Part shown: positions 1 through 5,953 of the stretch, piece by piece
Position numbering within the stretch: position 1 is the stretch's first letter
How the letters are laid out: every line of letters starts with the position of its first letter
From: Methanolinea sp.
Lineage (GTDB): Archaea; Halobacteriota; Methanomicrobia; Methanomicrobiales; Methanospirillaceae
Direction of reading: 5' to 3'
NCBI GenBank assembly: GCA_013331225.1
Contig: DUGV01000229.1
Coordinates: forward strand, 1-8,801
Length of the DNA: 8,801 nt
Made by a program: the position numbers and the translations under genes
Notes under the pieces: generated by a model
What the model saw: only the letters and a program-made list of their open reading frames with translations
Told to the model about the DNA's origin: nothing
Databases searched by the model: none

Positions 1-2
1 AC

Positions 3-2570
3 CAGTTCAAGAGCCCGCTCATCTATATCCTCCTTGCGGCAGGGATCATCTCGATCCTGATAGGGGATGTCAAGGATGCAGGGTTCATATTCCTGGTGGT
101 GATCATCAATGCCGCCATTGGCACTGCACAGGAGTGGAAGGCCGAGCAGAGTGCAATGAAACTCCAGAGCCTGCTCCAGGTGATGTCCCGGGTCATGAGG
201 GGAGGGACCTGGCAGATGCTTCCGGCAGAGGACCTGGTGATTGGGGACGTCGTGCAGCTCGAATCAGGGATGCGGGTCCCGGCAGATCTCCGACTCCTCC
301 ACGCGGCGAACCTCGCCATTGACGAATCGCTCCTTACAGGAGAATCAGTGGCAGTCGAAAAGGCAGTTGGTGTGCGCGATGAGAACATCCCTGTGAGCGA
401 CCGGTCCAACATGGCGTATGCCGGCAGCACCGTGGTCACCGGAAGGGGATGCGGGATAGTCACCGGCACGGCCACCAGGACCGAGGTAGGCATGATCGCC
501 GAGGCAGTTTCGGGGACAGAGTCTGCAAAACCTCCCCTGATCATCCGCATGGAAGCCTTCTCCCAGAAGGTGGGGATTCTCATCATCGCCGCAAGCATCG
601 TCATGGCGATCGTAGCCCTGTCCCGCGGAACTCCGCCCATAGAGGTCTTCTTCCTCGCGGTTGCCCTCGTGGTGTCGGCCATCCCCGAGGGGTTGCCGGT
701 TGCTATCACTGTCGCCCTCTCAATCGCAGCCTCGAGGATGGCGCAAAGACACGTCATCGTCAGAAAGCTTGCTGCCGTCGAGAGCCTCGGAAGCTGCACG
801 ACAATTGCCACTGACAAGACCGGGACACTGACTGTAAACCAGCAGACTGCCCGGGTTCTTTTTATTCCTCCAGGGGCGTATGCCGAGGCGGATGGTGTCG
901 GGTACGACCCCGGTGACGGCCGCATCACCGCGGAGGGAGTCCCCCTGCAGGGACCGCTCTCGGATATAGTGCTCCGGCTCGCAAGGGCCGCGGTCATCTG
1001 CAACGAGGGGGCGCTCTACCGCGAGGACGGCACATGGGTCCACCACGGGCGTGCGATGGACGTGGCGTTCCTTACTCTCGGGTACAAGACAGGCCTTGAG
1101 CCTGACGCCGTCAGGAATGCGATCCGAACGGTGGCAACCGTCCCCTTCGAATCTGAACGGATGTATGCGGCAGTCTACTACAGGGATGACGACGGCACCC
1201 AGGGAGGAAAGGTGAAGATTGCGGTGAAAGGGGCACTGGAAGCGGTCCTGCCATACTGCACCTCAATGGCCACTCCCGCAGGCGTAGTTCCCCTGGATTC
1301 GGCTGGAGTTGAGGAGCACCTCATCAGGATGATGGAGGATGGCTACCGGGTGCTTGCGGTGGCAGAAGGCGAGTTATCCGAGCCGCCCGGGCAGAATGCG
1401 GAGCTCTCCGATGTCAGGCCCAGACTCACCCTTCTCGGCCTCGCGGGATTCATCGATCCCCTGCGGCCGGACGTGAAGGACTCTGTCAGGCTTGCCCACC
1501 ATGCAGGGATCGATGTGGTCATGATCACCGGAGACCACCCGAGGACCGCGTTTGCCATTGCGCGCGAGCTCGGGATCGCCCAGTCGTTTTCTGAGGTGAT
1601 GACCGGGCAGCAGCTTGGCGCGATGGGAGATCCAAATCTCCCGGCATTCGCCGAAGCGATCGACAGGGTCAGGGTATTTGCACGCGTAACCCCTGTGCAG
1701 AAGATGGAGGTCGTCGACACCCTCGTCAGGAGGGGGCATTTCGTTGCAGTGACCGGCGACGGGGTGAACGACGCCCCTGCACTCAGGCGGGCCAACATCG
1801 GTGTCGCCATGGGGTCTGGTACCGATGTGGCAAAGGACACATCGTCGATGATCGTGACCGATGACAATTTCTCGTCAATCGTTGCCGGAGTCGAGGAGGG
1901 GCGGTTTGCCTACGACAACATCCGCAAGGTGACGTATCTCCTCATCTCGACCGGGCTCTCCGAGGTGGTGCTTTTCATCCTTGCCCTTATTGCAGGGCTG
2001 CCTCTCCCGCTCCTTGCAGTCCAGCTGCTCTGGCTGAACCTCGTCACGAACGGTATCCAGGGTGTCGCTCTTGCATTTGAGGCAGGGGAAAAGGGGACGA
2101 TGCGGAGGAAGCCCCGGGACCCGAAAGAAGGGATATTCAACGGCCTGATGGTAAAGGAGACGGCGCTCTCGGGGATGACGATAGGCGTCGTTGCATTCCT
2201 CTTCTTCGGGTGGATGATCGGAAGCGGTGTCGAGGAGTCGATAGCGCGAAACCTCCTCCTGCTGTTGATGGTGCTCTTCGAGAACTTCCATGTCTTTAAC
2301 TGCCGGTCCGAGTGGCGCTCCCTCTTCAGGGTGCCGCTCCGGAACAACGCCTTCCTCGTGATTGGGGTTATCCTGATGCAGGGCCTGCACATCCTCTCCA
2401 TGAACCTCCCATTCATGCAGGACCTGCTCAGCCTCTCGCCTGTGACGCTTGACCAGTGGCTGCTCTGCCTTGTCATCGCGGCAAGTGTCGTTGTGGTGAT
2501 GGAGATCTTCAAGTACGTAAGCCATCGGAGCATGCCAGATGCAGCATCTCGCGGAGGGGTTGCAGTATGA
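3..2570 (+). CDS. P2-type cation-transporting ATPase (5'-truncated by window edge)
   Basis: This is an ATP-driven cation pump of the plasma membrane. It is open from the first bases of the window; the first codons already read as helix M1, so I estimate some 60-90 N-terminal residues are missing. Counting from the first complete codon (855 residues seen), the landmarks are the actuator-loop TGES at 112-115, the M4 motif PEGLP near 228-232, phosphorylated D271 in DKTGTLT, an N-domain KGA motif, TGD at 509-511, and the hinge motif TGDGVNDAP at 584-592. Six further membrane helices (M5-M10) follow. The order and the M4 motif place it with P2 (Ca2+/Na+/H+-type) pumps, not heavy-metal P1B pumps; no CPC is present. 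In M5 and M6 the ion-site segments read STGLSE and NLVTNG, whereas SERCA has SSNVGE and NLVTDG. The transported ion therefore cannot be assigned. The C-terminus is short and polar. The next gene starts 97 nt downstream on the same strand. Confidence 0.93.
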   Translation, partial: QFKSPLIYILLAAGIISILIGDVKDAGFIFLVVIINAAIGTAQEWKAEQSAMKLQSLLQVMSRVMRGGTWQMLPAEDLVIGDVVQLESGMRVPADLRLLHAANLAIDESLLTGESVAVEKAVGVRDENIPVSDRSNMAYAGSTVVTGRGCGIVTGTATRTEVGMIAEAVSGTESAKPPLIIRMEAFSQKVGILIIAASIVMAIVALSRGTPPIEVFFLAVALVVSAIPEGLPVAITVALSIAASRMAQRHVIVRKLAAVESLGSCTTIATDKTGTLTVNQQTARVLFIPPGAYAEADGVGYDPGDGRITAEGVPLQGPLSDIVLRLARAAVICNEGALYREDGTWVHHGRAMDVAFLTLGYKTGLEPDAVRNAIRTVATVPFESERMYAAVYYRDDDGTQGGKVKIAVKGALEAVLPYCTSMATPAGVVPLDSAGVEEHLIRMMEDGYRVLAVAEGELSEPPGQNAELSDVRPRLTLLGLAGFIDPLRPDVKDSVRLAHHAGIDVVMITGDHPRTAFAIARELGIAQSFSEVMTGQQLGAMGDPNLPAFAEAIDRVRVFARVTPVQKMEVVDTLVRRGHFVAVTGDGVNDAPALRRANIGVAMGSGTDVAKDTSSMIVTDDNFSSIVAGVEEGRFAYDNIRKVTYLLISTGLSEVVLFILALIAGLPLPLLAVQLLWLNLVTNGIQGVALAFEAGEKGTMRRKPRDPKEGIFNGLMVKETALSGMTIGVVAFLFFGWMIGSGVEESIARNLLLLLMVLFENFHVFNCRSEWRSLFRVPLRNNAFLVIGVILMQGLHILSMNLPFMQDLLSLSPVTLDQWLLCLVIAASVVVVMEIFKYVSHRSMPDAASRGGVAV

Positions 2571-2667
2571 GAGCGAGGGCAACAGTCCCGTTCCATCCCC
2601 GGGGTGGGTACGTAAGAGCTGCAGCCCCGCGCCTTCAAATCCCTCTTTTCAGGGGGACATGCACTGA

Positions 2668-4122
2668 ATGACGCCAGAGCGGGAGCACTGGTCCTCGGGT
2701 GCGGGCTTTGTCCTGGCAGCCATTGGATCCGCGGTCGGTATCGGGAATATCTGGCGGTTCTCAGCGGTGGTGGGACAGAACGGGGGCGGTGCATACCTCG
2801 TCCCGTATCTCATTGCGGTATTCGCGTTCGCGATGCCCCTGATGATACTCGAACTTGCCATGGGGCGGCATTTCCAGGGCACGGTCGTGAGCGCGTTTTG
2901 TTCCGTGAGGGCGGAGTTCCGCGTGCTTGGATGGCTCCTCTGCGCAATTATCTTCCTCGTGCTCAGCTATTACCTTGTCATCGCCGGGTGGACGGCGGCA
3001 TACGCACTCTTCTCCCTTTCCGGAGAGACTGTGCCGTTCGCCTCGTTCACTGGCGGCGTCCTCCCTGTCCTCTTCTTCCTCTTCACAGCGGTCATCACGG
3101 CAGCGGTTATCTCGAAGGGGATCCAGAAGGGGATCGAGCGTCTTTCCGTAGTCCTCATTCCCATATCACTCAGCATCCTCGTGATCCTAGCGCTCTATAA
3201 TGCCACCCTTCCCGGGTTCGCGGAGGGCATATTATTCCTGTTCACCCCGGACTTCTCCGTCCTCTCAGATCCCCTCCTGTGGAGCGCCGCGTTTGGGCAG
3301 GCGTTCTTCTCGCTCTCGGTGGGGACCGGAATCCTCCTTACCTACGGTGCCTACATGGAGCGGGGGATGCACATCCCCCGCTCCGCCCTCATCATCACCT
3401 TGTCCGACATTGCGGTCGCCATCCTCGCAGGAATCGTCATCTTCCCGCTGGTCTTTTCGTTCGGTCTGACACCTGCAGCGGGAGCCGAACTCGCTTTCAC
3501 CACCCTCCCTATGGCATTCGCCGCGATGCCCGGAGGAGTGTTCTTTGCCGTGTCATTCTTCCTCGTCCTTTTTTTTGCCGCGCTCACTTCGTCGGTATCG
3601 ATGCTCGAGGTGAGTGTCTCATCCCTGCAGGAGGCAGCCGGATGGTCGAGGAAGAAGGCCACGCTCCTCCTCGGAATCCTCATGGCAGCCGTGGGCCTTC
3701 CCTCGGCGCTGAGCTACAGCTCTTTTCACCTGACCTTCAACGGTATAAAGGTACTTGACTTCATGGACGAGACAGTGGGGACACTGGGGCTCCCGATTGC
3801 CGGGATTCTCCTGGCAGTCGCCTTCACCTGGTTTGTCCCACGGGACGTGCTCTCAAGGGAAATCGGGACAGCGCTGTCCAGGGTCGTGCATCCTCTCTGC
3901 CGGTTTGTCATCCCCTCGGTCCTGGTCGTGACCACCGTCGCCCGCCTGCTTGCGGGGATCGATCTCGCCGATCTCCGCCTCCTCCCCGGAAGCAGGTGGA
4001 TCGGTACTGTCCTCCAGGCAGAAGGGATGGCCGCCATCATTGTGATCGTCCTCCTGCTGATCATGCTGCTCTGCCGCGTTGTGAGCTGCCCGCTCGGTGC
4101 CTGGCTGCTCGGAAAGAGATGA
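2668..4122 (+). CDS. Neurotransmitter:sodium symporter (SNF/NSS) family transporter
   Basis: The 484-aa product is a LeuT-fold, sodium-coupled transporter, probably for an amino acid or related amine, in the cytoplasmic membrane. TM1 carries GSAVGIGNIWRF at residues 20-31, the NSS signature whose Ala22, Val23 and Asn27 correspond to LeuT sodium ligands, with gate residue Arg30. TM3 has the Tyr-Tyr pair at 101-102 (LeuT Tyr107/Tyr108). TM6 has the FSLSVGTG unwound region (214-221). TM8 has Thr307-Ser308, matching the LeuT Na2 ligands. Asp367 in TM10 is in the place of the outer gate aspartate. I count 11-12 membrane helices; the last, near 453-474, lies beyond what many 11-helix prokaryotic members have. 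The start is firm because an in-frame ATG at 2659 is closed two codons later by TGA. A purine-rich AGGGGGA at 2651-2657 lies 10 nt before the ATG, and a weak AAAT-containing TATA-like element lies at 2637-2640. The substrate is not predictable from sequence alone. Confidence 0.93.
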   Translation: MTPEREHWSSGAGFVLAAIGSAVGIGNIWRFSAVVGQNGGGAYLVPYLIAVFAFAMPLMILELAMGRHFQGTVVSAFCSVRAEFRVLGWLLCAIIFLVLSYYLVIAGWTAAYALFSLSGETVPFASFTGGVLPVLFFLFTAVITAAVISKGIQKGIERLSVVLIPISLSILVILALYNATLPGFAEGILFLFTPDFSVLSDPLLWSAAFGQAFFSLSVGTGILLTYGAYMERGMHIPRSALIITLSDIAVAILAGIVIFPLVFSFGLTPAAGAELAFTTLPMAFAAMPGGVFFAVSFFLVLFFAALTSSVSMLEVSVSSLQEAAGWSRKKATLLLGILMAAVGLPSALSYSSFHLTFNGIKVLDFMDETVGTLGLPIAGILLAVAFTWFVPRDVLSREIGTALSRVVHPLCRFVIPSVLVVTTVARLLAGIDLADLRLLPGSRWIGTVLQAEGMAAIIVIVLLLIMLLCRVVSCPLGAWLLGKR

Positions 4123-4131
4123 ATTATTTTT
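4123..4131 (+). terminator. Possible T-tract terminator after the SNF transporter
   Basis: Immediately after the TGA of the SNF gene the + strand reads ATTATTTTT, with five T at 4127-4131. Archaeal RNA polymerase can terminate at T-rich stretches without a strong hairpin. The tract lies in the short convergent gap between this gene and the minus-strand COG2426 gene, where termination is expected. It is short, so the call is tentative. Confidence 0.4.
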
Positions 4132-4143
4132 CACTCGCAGCAG

Positions 4144-4166
4144 GGGAGTTCAACCATGCAACTCCC
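4144..4166. repeat. Inverted repeat / hairpin covering the COG2426 stop codon
   Basis: GGGAGTT at 4144-4150 is perfectly complementary to AACTCCC at 4160-4166, with a 9-nt spacer. On the minus strand it spans the last codons and the TGA stop (4150-4152) of the COG2426 gene. It is located between two convergent genes, so a role in 3'-end formation or mRNA stability is possible, but no T-tract follows it on the minus strand. Confidence 0.45.
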
Positions 4167-4839
4167 TGAAGCGGCGGCGGAACGCCAGGTAGAGGATGAT
4201 TCCGGCGATGATGACTGCCAGGGCGACCCCGAGCCCGAGGACCAGGTTCTCCATGATCAACCGCCAGATCAGCTCGGAGCCGAGGGCGAAGATCAGGCAC
4301 TCGGCCGATGCACCTATTCCAATGGCAAGGAGGATCTTCCCAGGAGAGAGCCCTGCCATCATCCCGACAAGCGTCGCTCCGACACCCCCCGTTCCCTGGA
4401 GGGGGAGAAGCACGAAGCCCGCGACGCCCAGTACCGACCATCGGGAGAGCCAGGGGTGTTTTTCCATGAAGGCGTCCCCTGATGCGAGAAACCGGGAGAT
4501 CCAGGGCCCAAGTACGGGAATGCGAAGTGCAATCCGGAAGTTGAGGATGACAAAGAGGCTCGTGATGACATCGAGGAATGCGAGTGAGGCCGCCATCAGC
4601 CACCAGGGTATGCCAAGCCCGATTCCAAGCGGGATGATGGACTCCTTTCCTGCGGGGGGGATATAGTAGACTATCATCAGCCCTCCGAGGATCAGGGACT
4701 TCTCAGGAGGGAGGACAAGAAGGCTGCTGAAGAAATAGGTGAAAGCGAGGAGAACGGGGAATAAAAGCCGCAACACGGTAAAGGTGAGCGAATCATCCTT
4801 CCCGGAAGTAAATAGAGAGATCCCACCCGTGAACGGCAT
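4150..4839 (-). CDS. COG2426-type 'small multidrug export' membrane protein
   Basis: This 229-aa polytopic membrane protein resembles the Sm_multidrug_ex (PF06695/COG2426) family. The family name implies small-molecule export, but biochemical support for that name is thin, so the function should be considered unknown. Diagnostic segments are KESIIPLGIGLGIP at 65-78 (family: an Glu/Lys-rich turn followed by IP-x-G) and PLQGTGGVGATL at 146-157, a Pro- and Gly-rich re-entrant-like motif reminiscent of DedA/SNARE-associated proteins. I see about five or six hydrophobic spans: 23-45, 48-62, 72-100, 134-160, 167-188 and 198-220. The C-terminus is basic (RRRFREL). The start is uncertain. ATG at 4839 has only a poorly spaced AGG upstream; a GTG at 4776, just before the first membrane helix, is an alternative that would remove 21 polar residues. 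The gene converges with the SNF transporter and is divergent from the DUF2178 gene. Confidence 0.85.
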   Translation of the reverse strand: MPFTGGISLFTSGKDDSLTFTVLRLLFPVLLAFTYFFSSLLVLPPEKSLILGGLMIVYYIPPAGKESIIPLGIGLGIPWWLMAASLAFLDVITSLFVILNFRIALRIPVLGPWISRFLASGDAFMEKHPWLSRWSVLGVAGFVLLPLQGTGGVGATLVGMMAGLSPGKILLAIGIGASAECLIFALGSELIWRLIMENLVLGLGVALAVIIAGIILYLAFRRRFRELHG

Positions 4840-5005
4840 TCCTGTTAGAGTAAGGTAGGGACAGGCACTTTATTCCTTCCCTCCTCTCCCGGACGGGCGT
4901 CCCAGTACACGGAAAGGGGCGGTCAAGTTGTCGACCGGACCCGTGTGGTGAGAAAAACCCGTCTTGTGGGTGATGGCAGGAATAATGAAAGAAACACTGC
5001 ACGGA

Positions 5006-5025
5006 TTCCGGGAATGGCCCCGGAA
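5006..5025. repeat. Perfect 7-bp hairpin in divergent intergenic region
   Basis: TTCCGGG at 5006-5012 pairs with CCCGGAA at 5019-5025 around a 6-nt loop. On the + strand an A7 run follows about 12 nt later; on the minus strand the same run is T7 but lies before, not after, the hairpin, so it does not look like a classical terminator. It falls inside the candidate micro-ORF at 4985-5038. Function unknown. Confidence 0.4.
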
Positions 5026-5073
5026 CATCGTTGAATGAAAAAAACCAGGTGAGAACATCAAGGTTACCCTTAT

Positions 5074-5100
5074 GTGACAGGGATGTCAAATACCTGTTAC
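5074..5100 (+). promoter_or_regulatory. Candidate promoter/operator of the DUF2178-HTH operon
   Basis: A TATA-like TCAAATAC (5086-5093) lies about 23 nt upstream of the DUF2178 ATG, the distance expected for a leaderless archaeal transcript. It is embedded in two nested inverted repeats: GTGACAGG (5074-5081) with CCTGTTAC (5093-5100), 7 of 8 positions complementary, and TGACA (5075-5079) with TGTCA (5084-5088), perfect with a 4-nt spacer. A dimeric repressor bound here would cover the TATA element. The small HTH protein of the same operon is the obvious candidate ligand, but this is inference. Confidence 0.45.
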
Positions 5101-5111
5101 ACTTGAGCGGC

Positions 5112-5567
5112 ATGAAACAGAACACGTTTTTTCTCCTGGCAGGGATTGTAGGCCTTGTAGAGGTAGGGCTCTTTTGGCTCTCGGTCGTGATGCGAAATCC
5201 CCTCATCATCACGGCAGGGTTCATCATGGGTGTCGGGCTTTTGTACGTGGCCAGGATGACTATCACAGACCAAAGGGAGGATGAACGGGCGGTACTCATC
5301 ACCCAGAAGGCAGGGTCAAGGACGCTCGAGGTCTTCTGGGTCCTCTTCTTTGCAGTCAGCCTCGGGAGTGCGGTCATTGGGTTCAGCACCCCACTCGGTC
5401 TCCCGCGCCCGAGGGAATTGCCGCACGACTTTCCAAGGGACGAGCCGCACCTCGGGTACTTCGGCATCCTCCAGATGATCCTGCTCTGCTGCATCGCGTT
5501 CCTCTACATTGGATTCCGCGTGTATTACGCTCGAAAATACGGGGAATGGGAGACAGATGAAGAATAA
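5112..5567 (+). CDS. DUF2178-family four-helix membrane protein
   Basis: This 151-aa integral membrane protein has two pairs of helices (roughly residues 5-25, 28-48, 72-92 and 116-138). A charged cytoplasmic loop joins the pairs, with the sequence DQREDERAVLITQKAGSRT at 53-71; the DER...I..KA...T pattern is what I recognise as DUF2178. A Pro-rich extramembrane segment (93-113) lies between helices 3 and 4, and the C-terminus is acidic (ETDEE). The biochemical function is unknown. I chose ATG 5112 because the first helix begins there, a TATA-like element lies about 23 nt upstream, and the open frame further upstream uses low-GC codons and crosses the inverted repeats. Its last 11 nt overlap the start of an HTH regulator gene, so the two are almost surely co-translated. 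By analogy with other small membrane protein/HTH pairs, it may control the regulator's activity, but that is inference. Confidence 0.8.
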   Translation: MKQNTFFLLAGIVGLVEVGLFWLSVVMRNPLIITAGFIMGVGLLYVARMTITDQREDERAVLITQKAGSRTLEVFWVLFFAVSLGSAVIGFSTPLGLPRPRELPHDFPRDEPHLGYFGILQMILLCCIAFLYIGFRVYYARKYGEWETDEE

Positions 5568-5748
5568 GATCAAAGTTTTCCGTGCCATGCACGATCTGAC
5601 CCAGGAGGCGCTCGCGCAGAAGCTCAACGTGACCCGCCAGACCATCCTTGCCATCGAGAAGGGGAAGTATGACCCATCCCTCGAGCTGGCTTTCAAGATC
5701 GCGAGGTTCTTTGGCGTCTCTGTCGAAGAGGTCTTTCTTTACGACTGA
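5557..5748 (+). CDS. Small XRE/Cro-type HTH transcriptional regulator
   Basis: The 63-aa product is little more than one helix-turn-helix domain of the COG1476 type (HTH_3). It has MKNKIKVFRAMHDLTQ at the N-terminus, the first HTH helix at about 15-22 (TQEALAQK), the recognition helix at about 26-35 (TRQTILAIEK), the typical GKYDPSLELAFKIARFF stretch at 36-52, and a hydrophobic tail (VSVEEVFLYD) likely used for dimerisation. It is expected to act as a homodimeric DNA-binding repressor in the cytoplasm. ATG 5557 is preferred over an upstream start at 5509 because homologues I know begin with the MKNxIKVxR segment and GGGAG (5548-5552) precedes it at a suitable distance. It overlaps the DUF2178 gene by 11 nt, indicating an operon with translational coupling. 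The inverted repeats at 5074-5100 are a plausible autoregulatory target. Confidence 0.92.
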   Translation: MKNKIKVFRAMHDLTQEALAQKLNVTRQTILAIEKGKYDPSLELAFKIARFFGVSVEEVFLYD

Positions 5749-5953
5749 ACCCCATGCGATCGATCACGAATGCAGGTTTCATCGCCCTGTTAGGCGCGCT
5801 CCAACATGGCGGCGTCTCCCGGCAGCCTCCAATGCCGGCGGCGTCCATACCGGGACGTATCCGAGAAAAAGGCGCAAATCGTCTTTCTTCTCTCCAATTC
5901 TCCACGGAGAGCACAAGGTTCACCATCTCCCCGAGCCCCCTCTTCTGTAGAGA
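5749..5953. other. Intergenic region between HTH regulator and glutamine amidotransferase
   Basis: These 205 nt have no clear TATA element close to the amidotransferase start. They contain a GC-rich hairpin (CCGGCA at 5819-5824 with TGCCGG at 5833-5838, 8-nt loop), a short direct repeat of GGCGGCGTC (5809-5817 and 5838-5846, approximate), a pyrimidine-rich stretch near 5881-5895, and a 67-codon open frame (5754-5957) whose TGA overlaps the amidotransferase ATG. That frame has no recognisable product, so I do not call it as a gene. Confidence 0.5.

Larger units (their letters stand above)
4840..5111. other. Divergent intergenic region between COG2426 and DUF2178 genes
   Basis: These 272 nt separate two divergently transcribed membrane-protein genes. 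They hold a 7-bp perfect hairpin (5006-5025), a candidate 17-codon micro-ORF on the + strand (4985-5038) with a Shine-Dalgarno-like GGTGAT 10 nt upstream, an A7 run at 5038-5044, and a promoter-like zone with inverted repeats just before the DUF2178 start. On the minus strand, a weak AATAAA element near 4868-4873 could be the TATA box for the COG2426 gene. I see no conserved longer gene here. Confidence 0.6.

Noticed and set aside
23..1003. Long minus-strand open frame (326 codons)
   Set aside because: It is antisense to the P-type ATPase core, whose motifs are unmistakable; the translation is Ser/Thr/Arg-rich without any domain. High GC makes such shadow frames common.
1875..2794. Overlapping minus-strand open frames opposite the ATPase C-terminus
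   Set aside because: The products are rich in His, Glu and Arg with no recognisable fold and are exactly antisense to membrane helices M5-M10.
3279..3758. Plus-strand frame of 159 codons inside the SNF gene
   Set aside because: Out-of-frame shadow of a clearly coding membrane protein; no domain.
5006..5044. Hairpin plus A/T run as an intrinsic terminator
   Set aside because: In the minus-strand reading direction the T7 precedes the hairpin, and no minus-strand gene ends there; in the plus direction the run is A, not T.
5031..5111. N-terminal extension of the DUF2178 protein by 27 codons
   Set aside because: It would start with TTG, uses AT-rich codons unlike the neighbours, and runs through the inverted repeats and TATA-like element; the first membrane helix starts right after ATG 5112.
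5809..5846. Repeated GGCGGCGTC as a possible CRISPR or mobile-element remnant
   Set aside because: Only two short copies with no regular spacing or longer repeat unit; most likely chance in GC-rich DNA.
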